Shown: positions 1 to 6,013 of the stretch, piece after piece
Layout: the number at the start of each line of letters is the position of its first letter
How positions within the stretch are numbered: the first letter of the stretch is position 1
Source of the DNA: Actinomycetes bacterium
Lineage (GTDB): Bacteria > Actinomycetota > Actinomycetes > Propionibacteriales > Propionibacteriaceae
DNA length: 9,978 nt
NCBI GenBank assembly: GCA_023436925.1
Contig: JAEZHJ010000180.1
Span: forward strand, 1-9,978
Direction of reading: 5' to 3'
Notes under the pieces: model-generated
The model's database searches: none
Told to the model about the DNA's origin: nothing
The model's input: only the letters and a program-made list of their open reading frames with translations
Translations under genes and position numbers: made by a program

Positions 1-1205
1 CCGGTGACGAGCACCACCCCGCCGAACTGCCGGGCGACGATCCGGGCATCGGTCACCGCCACCAGCGGCGGGGTGTCGATGATCACCACCTCAAACTTCT
101 CGCGCAATGCCTCGAAGGTGGCCAGCCCGCGCTTGGATCCGAGTAGCTCGCTCGGGTTGGGAGGGATCCGCCCGGCGAGCAGGACGTGCAACTGGTTCGG
201 CCCCCAGGTCTGGCAGGCCTCCTCGATCGTCGAGTCGCCGACGATCACGTCGGTCAGGCCCGGACCGCCGGTCAGGTCAAGGGTTTTGGCGAGGCTGGGG
301 CGCCGCAGGTCGGCCTCCACCAGGCAAGTGGGAATGTCCTCGGCGGCAAAGGACGCGGCCAGGTTGGCCGCGACCGTGGACTTGCCCTCCCCGCTGACCG
401 ACGACGAGATCACGTAGACGTGGTGTTCCCCGCCGGGCAGGAACTTCAGGGCGGTCCGCAGTTGGCGGATCTCCTCGGCCCGTTGGGACAGGGGTGCCGC
501 AGTGATGGCAATCGGCGCTTGGGCCGCCTTGCGATCCCGGGTGAGGCTGCCGAGCACGACAGCCCTCGTGGCCCGCTCCACCTGCTGGGGAGTGACGATC
601 CGGCCCACCATCAACTCGGCGGCGACCTGGTAGGCGACCGCGCCGACCAGGCCGACCAGCAGGCCGATCAGGGCGAACAGTTGAATGTCTGGTGCTGAGG
701 GGCGCTCGGGGACGGCGGCCTGCTCGATCAGCGTGGCGCGCACCGGCGGGTCATCCAGGTCGTTGACGGTGGGGCTCAGCCTGCCCACGACCGAGGCGAG
801 TTCGCGGGCGACGCCGTTGGCGATCGCCGCCGAGCCGGACGGGGTGGAGTCGGTGGCCTGGATCGAGATGACAGACGTGTTCAGCGGGACCGACACCGAC
901 AGGTTGCGGCGCAGCGCCTCCACCGTGGTGTCGAGGTCGAGCTGCCTGATCACCGGTGCGAGCACCACTTCGCGGGTCGCCACAGCGGCGAAGTTTCGGG
1001 CCTGCTGTTGGGAGAAGCTGCTTCCCTGGGCGAGTTCGCCGGTGGACTGCCCCGAGGTGACGGTGACAAGGACGTCGGCACGGGCGGTGTACTCGGGCGC
1101 GCGTGTCGCCCCCCAACCAATGCCCGCCGCGGCGCCGATCAGCGCTGCCGTCAGGATCAGGAACCAATGACGACGCAGCAGGGCAAGGACGTCATTCGTC
1201 CGCAT
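1..1205 (-). CDS. Polysaccharide chain-length regulator / tyrosine autokinase (Wzz + BY-kinase), 3' end cut by window
   Basis: This is a membrane protein that controls the length and export of a Wzy-made polysaccharide and phosphorylates itself on tyrosine. 401 complete codons are visible. Residues about 14-33 form a first membrane segment, and 176-197 a second one preceded by a proline-rich stretch (P166, P169, P172), as in Wzz proteins. The region between them would lie outside the cell. The cytoplasmic kinase half shows the oligomerisation motif ExxRxxR (E244, R247, R250), Walker A GEGKST (272-277), Walker A' VEADLRRP (296-303) and Walker B VVIIDTPP (373-380). The first acid of Walker A' is Glu, where Wzc and CapB have Asp. 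The C-terminal tyrosine cluster that would confirm autophosphorylation lies beyond the window. The ATG at 1205 has GGGGG five bases upstream. The gene is divergent from the polymerase, with a short shared promoter region. The fused Wzz-kinase form is typical of Actinobacteria and Proteobacteria. Family assignment is firm; the exact polymer is unknown. Confidence 0.93.
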   Translation of the reverse strand, partial: MRTNDVLALLRRHWFLILTAALIGAAAGIGWGATRAPEYTARADVLVTVTSGQSTGELAQGSSFSQQQARNFAAVATREVVLAPVIRQLDLDTTVEALRRNLSVSVPLNTSVISIQATDSTPSGSAAIANGVARELASVVGRLSPTVNDLDDPPVRATLIEQAAVPERPSAPDIQLFALIGLLVGLVGAVAYQVAAELMVGRIVTPQQVERATRAVVLGSLTRDRKAAQAPIAITAAPLSQRAEEIRQLRTALKFLPGGEHHVYVISSSVSGEGKSTVAANLAASFAAEDIPTCLVEADLRRPSLAKTLDLTGGPGLTDVIVGDSTIEEACQTWGPNQLHVLLAGRIPPNPSELLGSKRGLATFEALREKFEVVIIDTPPLVAVTDARIVARQFGGVVLVT

Positions 1206-1301
1206 TAAGACCCCCGAACTTAAAGCTTCCCCGGCTCAAGGGTAGCGTGGGCGGCGACAAGCGGAATGGGAGCCCGGTTGCTGACGCGGAGGGGGCGGCG
1301 G
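1206..1301. promoter_or_regulatory. Divergent intergenic region between autokinase and polymerase, with overlapping candidate -10 elements
   Basis: This 96-bp non-coding stretch must carry the promoters of both divergent genes. At 1239-1248 the plus strand reads AGGGTAGCGT. Read on the minus strand it contains TACCCT (1244-1239), and on the plus strand TAGCGT (1243-1248). Both fit the actinobacterial -10 pattern TANNNT. The plus-strand element has a weak -35-like TTAAAG at 1220-1225 with a 17-bp spacer. No convincing -35 was found for the minus strand. An alternative minus-strand -10, TAAGTT, lies nearer the autokinase start. The assignments are inferred from sequence pattern only. Confidence 0.35.
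1288..1295 (+). promoter_or_regulatory. Ribosome binding site deciding the polymerase start
   Basis: GGAGGGGG lies six bases before the ATG at 1302, which is ideal Shine-Dalgarno spacing. The in-frame upstream ATG at 1266 has only a weak GCGGA before it. This favours the 485-residue product over the 497-residue one. Confidence 0.7.
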
Positions 1302-2759
1302 ATGGGCCAGCGCACGTCACCCGGGCAGGTGACAGGCCATGATGTCGAGAGTCTCTCGGTGCTCTGGCTGGCCCTCTCAGTGGCTGTGCTGGCGGTCGGC
1401 ATCCCGGCCGCTATGGTGTCCAGCGTCGAGGACGTCGCCCGCAGTGATGCTTGGCCGATCACCGTCGGGATCACCGTCTGGGCGGGCTTGCGGCTGTCGG
1501 TGTTGTGGGCTCGGGCGGCGCCGCTGATGTTCGACTTCTTCTTCTGGGTCTACGTCTACATCTTCCTGGGGATTGCGCCGACGGTGCAGATCCGTTCTGG
1601 TCAGCTGTCCACCACCACCCCCGGCATGGATCCGGCGTTGGACTCGCCGACCGCGTGGGTGGTCGTGCTGGGCCTACTGGGCTACGAGGTCGGCAGGTTC
1701 GCCTGGTCGGCGGTTCGGGACCGCCGTGAGGTGGCACCGCCCCCCGAGCTCGGCATAAAGCCGTCGCGGACCATGGTCCTGTTCGGCATCGCGCTGCTCG
1801 GCAGTGCGTACTACCTGTCCCGGATCGGCCTCGGCGCCGCGCTGGGCAGCCGGGAGGCTGCCACCAATGCCCGCGAGGCGGCCTGGCCCGACCCGGCGAT
1901 GCGCGCGATCTTCCAGGCGCTGGCCATCTACCCGATGCTCGTCGTGGTGGGGGCCCTGTCCCAGTTGCGCGGACGGGTGGTCGAGGCCGGTAACCGGCGA
2001 CTCGCCACGGGCCTGATCGTCGTTGCCGTGGTCTGCCTGCTGGCCATCGTCAACCCGATCTCGAGTGCCCGCTACACCCTGGGCACCGTGTTGTTCGCGC
2101 TGGCGGTCTTCGCCGGCGCCACCGCCACGGTCACCCGGACCAGGATCACGATGGCGGTGACCCTGCTCGGGTTCATCTTCGTCTTCCCGATCGCTGACGC
2201 CTTCCGGCGGGCCAGCGGCAGCAACGTGACGGGCAGGGCGGGGTTCTTCGACGAGTATCTGGCCAACCCCGACTACGACTCGTTCTGGCAGATCGCCAAC
2301 GCCTTGTCCTTTACCATCGACGGCCTCGTCCAGCCGTTCCAGCAGGTGCTCGGCAGCATCTTCTTCTGGGTACCGCGGTCGCTTTGGCCCGGTAAGCCGA
2401 TTGACACCGGCGCGATGCTCGCGCAGTACCGCGGCTACGTTGTGGAGAACCTGTCGGCCCCCGCCTGGGCTGAACTGCTGGCCAATGCGGGGATTGCCGG
2501 GGTGGTGCTCGGCTTCATCATCTTCGGCTGCCTGTTGTACGAGGTGGACCGTCGGGTGGGCGGGTCGAGCCGGCACGGCTGGTGGCGCATCCCGCAGGCG
2601 ATCCTGCCGGTGTACATGATCATCCTGCTTCGCGGTTCCTGGCTCCAGGCGACCGGGGCGCTGATCACGATGCTGGCCTGCATGCTGTTCGTTTGCTCCC
2701 GCGGGGCACCGGCGGAGACCGCCGACCTGCCGGAGGACGACCGCGTCGCGGCGACCTAG
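1302..2759 (+). CDS. Wzy-type polysaccharide repeat-unit polymerase
   Basis: This is a polytopic inner-membrane protein that probably joins lipid-linked oligosaccharide units into polymer on the outer face of the membrane. The 485 residues contain about ten or more hydrophobic segments, for example around 20-40, 74-92, 117-135, 157-172, 203-220, 236-250, 259-273, 283-299, 397-413 and 434-465. Motifs resembling O-antigen/oligosaccharide-repeat polymerases include NPISSARY (251-258) in a membrane segment end, a large loop between about 300 and 390, and VPRSLWPGKP (357-366). The start at 1302 is chosen for its strong ribosome binding site; ATG 1266 is the alternative. Wzy proteins diverge strongly in sequence, so the call rests on topology, these short motifs and position beside a flippase and an autokinase. 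The stop codon overlaps that of the convergent glycosyltransferase gene. The substrate and linkage cannot be read from the sequence. A ligase of the WaaL type is a less likely alternative. Confidence 0.8.
   Translation: MGQRTSPGQVTGHDVESLSVLWLALSVAVLAVGIPAAMVSSVEDVARSDAWPITVGITVWAGLRLSVLWARAAPLMFDFFFWVYVYIFLGIAPTVQIRSGQLSTTTPGMDPALDSPTAWVVVLGLLGYEVGRFAWSAVRDRREVAPPPELGIKPSRTMVLFGIALLGSAYYLSRIGLGAALGSREAATNAREAAWPDPAMRAIFQALAIYPMLVVVGALSQLRGRVVEAGNRRLATGLIVVAVVCLLAIVNPISSARYTLGTVLFALAVFAGATATVTRTRITMAVTLLGFIFVFPIADAFRRASGSNVTGRAGFFDEYLANPDYDSFWQIANALSFTIDGLVQPFQQVLGSIFFWVPRSLWPGKPIDTGAMLAQYRGYVVENLSAPAWAELLANAGIAGVVLGFIIFGCLLYEVDRRVGGSSRHGWWRIPQAILPVYMIILLRGSWLQATGALITMLACMLFVCSRGAPAETADLPEDDRVAAT
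2756..2759. other. Shared CTAG holding both convergent stop codons
   Basis: The palindrome CTAG contains the TAG stop of the plus-strand polymerase (2757-2759) and the TAG stop of the minus-strand glycosyltransferase (2756-2758). The two genes therefore overlap by four bases tail to tail, with no intergenic terminator. Confidence 0.9.
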
Positions 2760-3949
2760 TTCCGCCGTCCCGTCCGGCCGACCAGGGCGGCGCCGATCAG
2801 GCGGGTGAGGTTCTGCCCGACGCCGGTCACCGAGAACCATTCGGGGACGTCGGCCGCCGCCCGCTTGCGCTCCTGCAGGTACCCGTCGCCGGTCAGGTAG
2901 CGGTTCACCACCGCCGCCAGCCCGTGGGGGTCCCTGGGGTCGATCACTTCCACGGCCGGGGCGAGTGCCGCGAGTTCCCGGCTGGCACCGTCGTGGACGG
3001 AGGTGAGCAGTGGCTTGCCGGCATTGACCGCCTCGAACCCGCCCAGTGAGCGGTAGTCGGCCAGAGTGGGGGAGATCACCAGGTCGCAGTCCCGGTAGAA
3101 GCTCCCGATCTCGCGGTAGGCGACCCGACCGTGGAACACGCAGTTCCCCGCGAGCCCCAACTCGTCTGCGAGGCGCTGCAGGTCGTCGAGGCTGGGCCCG
3201 TCCCCCACGATGTCGAGCACCCAGCGGTCGCGGACGCGGGCGTCGGTCAGCGCGAGGGCGGTGAGCAACTCCTTCACGCCCTTGCGCGGGTTCAGCGAGT
3301 TGATGAACAACAACCTCGTCCGGTCCTCCCCGGTCTCCTCCCGGGTCAGGGCCTGGGGGGCGGTCCCCGCGGGGTGGGAGGTGAGGTAGGGGCCGACCAG
3401 GATCTTCTCGCGGGGCGCGCCGACCACCTCGACCAGGTACTCCAGGCCGGCCTGGTTGCTGACAAGGATGGCGTTCACGCCGCGGGCGATGAATCTCTTG
3501 ACTGCTCGGGCCGTCCGTCCGCCGGGGGCGCCGCGGAAGCGCGGGTCGGACTCCACCAGCATCGCGACCCGGATCCCGCTCAGCTTCGCCAGCAGGAAGC
3601 CGGAGATGGCGGTCAGGCTGGTCTCGGTGATGATCAGCACGTCGGGCCGCAGCGCCCGGATCCGGCGGAGGCTGGCCAGGGTCGGCACCCGGCGCATAGA
3701 GGTGTAGGTCACCTCACCGACACTGCGGTGCGCCCGGCCGAACACGTGGAAGTCGAGGATCGGCTGCAGGGGCAGCTGCGGATAGCGGTCGACCGGGAAG
3801 TCTTCGGCGACCAGGACGGCGGCGTGCGGGATCCGCCGGGCGAGTTCGGCGAAGATCTGCTCGAAGTACATCAATTCGCCGCCGTAGCCGAAGGCGCCGG
3901 AGAGCCAGGCCACCTTCGCTTCGGAGGGCGCAGCGGCGGGATCGGGCAT
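2756..3949 (-). CDS. Glycosyltransferase, GT4-like (GT-B fold)
   Basis: This predicted cytoplasmic or membrane-associated enzyme transfers a sugar from a nucleotide-sugar onto the growing lipid-linked repeat unit. Of 397 residues, the first half is an N-terminal Rossmann-like domain starting VAWLSGAFGYGGELMYFEQ (13-31), with the acceptor-side glycine loop. The C-terminal half is a Glycos_transf_1-type donor domain: LLFINSLNPRKG (213-224) carries the basic residues expected near the donor phosphates, and VGDGP (248-252) and VFHGRV (271-276) follow. The usual EX7E signature is here DX7E (D298, E306) before AVNAGKP. The ATG at 3949 is chosen because GAGGAG lies six bases upstream. An in-frame ATG at 3970 overlaps the flippase stop as TGATG and would add seven residues. 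The gene is downstream of the flippase on the same strand and probably co-transcribed. The sugar donor is unknown. Confidence 0.88.
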   Translation of the reverse strand: MPDPAAAPSEAKVAWLSGAFGYGGELMYFEQIFAELARRIPHAAVLVAEDFPVDRYPQLPLQPILDFHVFGRAHRSVGEVTYTSMRRVPTLASLRRIRALRPDVLIITETSLTAISGFLLAKLSGIRVAMLVESDPRFRGAPGGRTARAVKRFIARGVNAILVSNQAGLEYLVEVVGAPREKILVGPYLTSHPAGTAPQALTREETGEDRTRLLFINSLNPRKGVKELLTALALTDARVRDRWVLDIVGDGPSLDDLQRLADELGLAGNCVFHGRVAYREIGSFYRDCDLVISPTLADYRSLGGFEAVNAGKPLLTSVHDGASRELAALAPAVEVIDPRDPHGLAAVVNRYLTGDGYLQERKRAAADVPEWFSVTGVGQNLTRLIGAALVGRTGRRN

Positions 3950-3955
3950 GACGGG

Positions 3956-3961
3956 CTCCTC
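3956..3961 (-). promoter_or_regulatory. Ribosome binding site deciding the glycosyltransferase start
   Basis: Minus-strand GAGGAG with a six-base spacer to ATG 3949. It sits inside the reading frame that would open at the upstream ATG 3970. The latter has no comparable site and would depend on coupling to the flippase stop codon. Confidence 0.6.
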
Positions 3962-3969
3962 GGGCGGCA

Positions 3970-5301
3970 TCAGGGCACCTGGGTATCGGAGGCCTGCAGG
4001 GCTGCGGCCTCGCGCGGTTCGGGGATGGCTGCGTCCGGCGGGGTCCGGCGCACCGCCACCCAGGTGAGGACGAAGAAGGCCAGGTCGCGCACGCCGGCGC
4101 CGATCGCGGCGCCCAGCGCTCCGGCCAGGTAGGCGCCTGTCACCATGGCGATCAGGGTGACGCCGGCGGTGGTCAGCCAGATACCGGCGACCGTGTTCTG
4201 CCGACCCTGGCCGGTGATGATCTTCATCGCCACTGATCCCAGACTGGAGAACAACCCGGCGACCACGAGCACCCGCACCGGGGTGAGGTCGTCCAGGGTG
4301 ACGCCGAGGACGAGTTCGGTGAGCGGGCCGGCGAAGACGAACATCGGAACGCCGATCACCGCGTAGGTGAGGGCGACGACCGAGCCGACCGTTCGGCGGT
4401 GGCGCCTGGCCTGCTCGGGGTCGTTGGTCCGAGCGGCGTAGGTCATCGCGGCTCCGGCCGGGATGAGGGCGGCCGTGGTGAGCGCGTTCTCGACCTGGCT
4501 GGCCACGCCGTAGATGCCCAATGCGCGGCTGCTGGCGATGCCGGAGATGATCACTGTGTCGCTGCGGCTCATCACCGTGTTGACGATAGGGCCGATGCCG
4601 AGCCGCCAGCTGTCCTTGATGCTTAGGCCGATTGGCTGCCCTGGCGGAGCCGGATTCGTCGCGGGTGCCTTGCGGTACTGGAGTACCGCGATGACCAACT
4701 CGCCGAGGGCCAGCACGCCGAGCAGCACCAACGGGGTCCAGCCGGTGAACGAGACCGCGAGCAGCAGGGGGATGGTCGCCGTGCGGACTACCCCGTTGAG
4801 GGTCGCGCCGCCGCGGAACCTGCCCATCCCGTAGGCCAGCTGGGTGACCAGCAGCGAGGCGAGGTAGGCGGCGTTGTAGAGAGTGATCATCCCGACCCAC
4901 AGCAGCGGGTCGGGGACGTCGCCGCGGACCGCTGCGATCACCAGCGCGACGACGATCGCCAGCGGGACACTGATCGCGAGCCGGACGGCCAGTTGCGGCA
5001 GCAGCGCCCGCCGCTCGCGCACCCCCCCGGCGGCGAAGGCACGCACAACGTGCGAGGACAGCCCAAGGTCGGCCGCCGAACAGGTGAGGATGGCGGTTGA
5101 GGTCGCCAGGACGAACAGGCCCAGCCCTTCGATGTCGCCCATCCGACCAGCGATGCCGAGGGCCACCAAGGCCTGCACCTTCGAGCCGAAGGACGCCGCT
5201 GCTGTCCAGATGCCGTCGACGATGCCGGAACTGCGCAAGCGCTGCCAGACCCGCCCGACGACACTCGGGCCGGACCCGGGCTGAGGCGCGGCTGCCCGCA
5301 T
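3970..5301 (-). CDS. Wzx-type polysaccharide flippase (MOP superfamily)
   Basis: This integral membrane protein is expected to flip the lipid-linked repeat unit from the inner to the outer face of the membrane. From the ATG at 5301 it has 443 residues, within the normal 400-500 range, with roughly 12 hydrophobic segments spread over residues 30-418. The mid-protein stretch SDTVIISGIASSRALGIYG (247-265) matches the D...I......LG.Y pattern common in Wzx/RfbX proteins, and a second pseudo-repeat half starts around 230. The frame stays open upstream to a GTG at 5373, but the added residues are polar and unlike flippase N-termini. ATG 5301 has GGGGA only four bases upstream and overlaps, as TGATG, the stop of a possible 41-codon ORF. 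The gene ends in TGA at 3970-3972, just before the co-directional glycosyltransferase. It is divergent from the acetyltransferase. Family assignment is strong; the substrate is unknown. Confidence 0.88.
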   Translation of the reverse strand: MRAAAPQPGSGPSVVGRVWQRLRSSGIVDGIWTAAASFGSKVQALVALGIAGRMGDIEGLGLFVLATSTAILTCSAADLGLSSHVVRAFAAGGVRERRALLPQLAVRLAISVPLAIVVALVIAAVRGDVPDPLLWVGMITLYNAAYLASLLVTQLAYGMGRFRGGATLNGVVRTATIPLLLAVSFTGWTPLVLLGVLALGELVIAVLQYRKAPATNPAPPGQPIGLSIKDSWRLGIGPIVNTVMSRSDTVIISGIASSRALGIYGVASQVENALTTAALIPAGAAMTYAARTNDPEQARRHRRTVGSVVALTYAVIGVPMFVFAGPLTELVLGVTLDDLTPVRVLVVAGLFSSLGSVAMKIITGQGRQNTVAGIWLTTAGVTLIAMVTGAYLAGALGAAIGAGVRDLAFFVLTWVAVRRTPPDAAIPEPREAAALQASDTQVP

Positions 5302-5426
5302 CAGATCCCCATCAAGCTCATCGGATCGGCCCCCCGTAGACGATCGACGACATGGGCACGGGTTGTCGTGCACCGCTCATCATCGTGCCACACCGGACGA
5401 AGCGGCCAGAGGGCATCCAGCGCCAT
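5301..5426 (-). CDS. Possible 41-residue leader ORF coupled to the flippase
   Basis: An ATG at 5426 opens a frame of 41 codons that stops in TGA at 5303-5301, overlapping the flippase ATG by one base (TGATG). GGGG lies five bases before this ATG, and a minus-strand AGGAGG lies further upstream. The product (begins MALDALWPLR, ends SLMGI) matches nothing I recognise and has no obvious domain. The tight overlap and the weak ribosome binding site of the flippase suggest translational coupling. In G+C-rich DNA such short open frames arise by chance, so this is tentative. It could also simply be untranslated leader. Confidence 0.25.
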   Translation of the reverse strand: MALDALWPLRPVWHDDERCTTTRAHVVDRLRGADPMSLMGI

Positions 5427-5455
5427 GGTCACCCCGCCGGGGCGCCTCCTATGAT
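5426..5455 (+). promoter_or_regulatory. Candidate leaderless promoter of the acetyltransferase-glycosyltransferase operon
   Basis: The -10 hexamer TATGAT (5450-5455) differs from TATAAT at one base. An 18-bp spacer separates it from TGGTCA (5426-5431), which matches four of six bases of TTGACA. The expected start of transcription, about seven bases beyond the -10, falls on the A of ATG 5462. No Shine-Dalgarno sequence precedes that ATG. This is the geometry of the leaderless transcripts common in Actinobacteria. The spacer contains the inverted repeat CCCCG-C-CGGGG (5432-5442), a possible operator. The assignment is by pattern, not experiment. Confidence 0.55.
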
Positions 5456-5461
5456 CACTGC

Positions 5462-6013
5462 ATGATGAGGCGGCGGCTGGACGGGTTCACAGGCGCGGGC
5501 TACGACAAGGGTCGCCCGATCGGCTGGCAGATCGGGTGGAAGCTCGTCTGGGGGATCGCGGGCTCTCGCTGGTGGTGCCCGGTGTCGCTGCGGGTGGGGA
5601 TCCTGCGGGCCTTCGGCGCCAGGATCGGCGAAGGGGTGAACTTCCGCCACGACGTCAAGGTGCACTGGCCGTGGAAGCTGGCGGTGGGAGACCACTCCTG
5701 GATCGGGGAGGGGGCCTGGATCCTCAACCTCGAGCAGGTCACCATCGGGTCGGACGTCTGCGTCTCCCAGGGTGTCCTGCTGTGCACCGGCAGCCACGAC
5801 CACCGCTCACCCACCTTCGAGTTCGACAATGCCCCCATCACGGTGGAGGACGGAGCTTGGCTGGCCGTGCGGGCGACCGTGCTGCGTGGCTGCACGATCG
5901 GTGCCGACGCCGTCGTGGGAGCCTGCGTCCTGGTTACCAAGGACGTGCCGCCCGGGGCGCGTGTGCTGGCCCCGCGGGGGACCCGCGCCGACGCGGCGGA
6001 GGCACAGTCCTGA
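5462..6013 (+). CDS. WcaF-like polysaccharide O-acetyltransferase (left-handed beta-helix)
   Basis: The enzyme probably transfers an acetyl group from acetyl-CoA to a sugar of the polysaccharide repeat unit. The 183 residues closely resemble colanic-acid acetyltransferase WcaF in length and layout. There is an N-terminal LDGF...YDKG segment, a hydrophobic stretch, then hexapeptide repeats (for example IGEGVNF, IGEGAWI, IGSDVCV, IGADAVV). The signature CTGSHDH is present, whose histidines include the likely catalytic base, followed by the family's insertion loop. Two adjacent ATGs (5462 and 5465) are possible starts. 5462 is chosen because a -10 element puts the transcription start there. The frame is open further upstream from a TTG at 5363, but those residues resemble no family member. 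The TGA overlaps the ATG of the next glycosyltransferase by one base (TGATG), so the two are one operon. The family is confident; the acceptor sugar is unknown. Confidence 0.9.
   Translation: MMRRRLDGFTGAGYDKGRPIGWQIGWKLVWGIAGSRWWCPVSLRVGILRAFGARIGEGVNFRHDVKVHWPWKLAVGDHSWIGEGAWILNLEQVTIGSDVCVSQGVLLCTGSHDHRSPTFEFDNAPITVEDGAWLAVRATVLRGCTIGADAVVGACVLVTKDVPPGARVLAPRGTRADAAEAQS

Noticed and set aside
4..698. Plus-strand open frames at the left edge.
   Set aside because: They lie antisense to the autokinase kinase domain, whose Walker motifs are unmistakable. The frames have no motifs of their own.
1674..2840. A 388-codon minus-strand open frame opposite the polymerase gene.
   Set aside because: It is rich in Arg, Gly, Pro and Asp with no domain, while the opposite strand encodes a coherent polytopic membrane protein with a strong ribosome binding site.
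3970..4900. The glycosyltransferase frame stays open far upstream to 4900, suggesting a 714-residue fusion.
   Set aside because: The upstream part is arginine-, proline- and glycine-rich low-complexity translation antiparallel in frame to the flippase gene. The flippase frame there encodes a clear membrane protein, and good start sites exist at 3949 and 3970.
5363..5461. A 33-residue N-terminal extension of the acetyltransferase from a TTG codon.
   Set aside because: The extension resembles no WcaF-type protein and crosses the candidate promoter. The family's usual N-terminus begins near ATG 5462.
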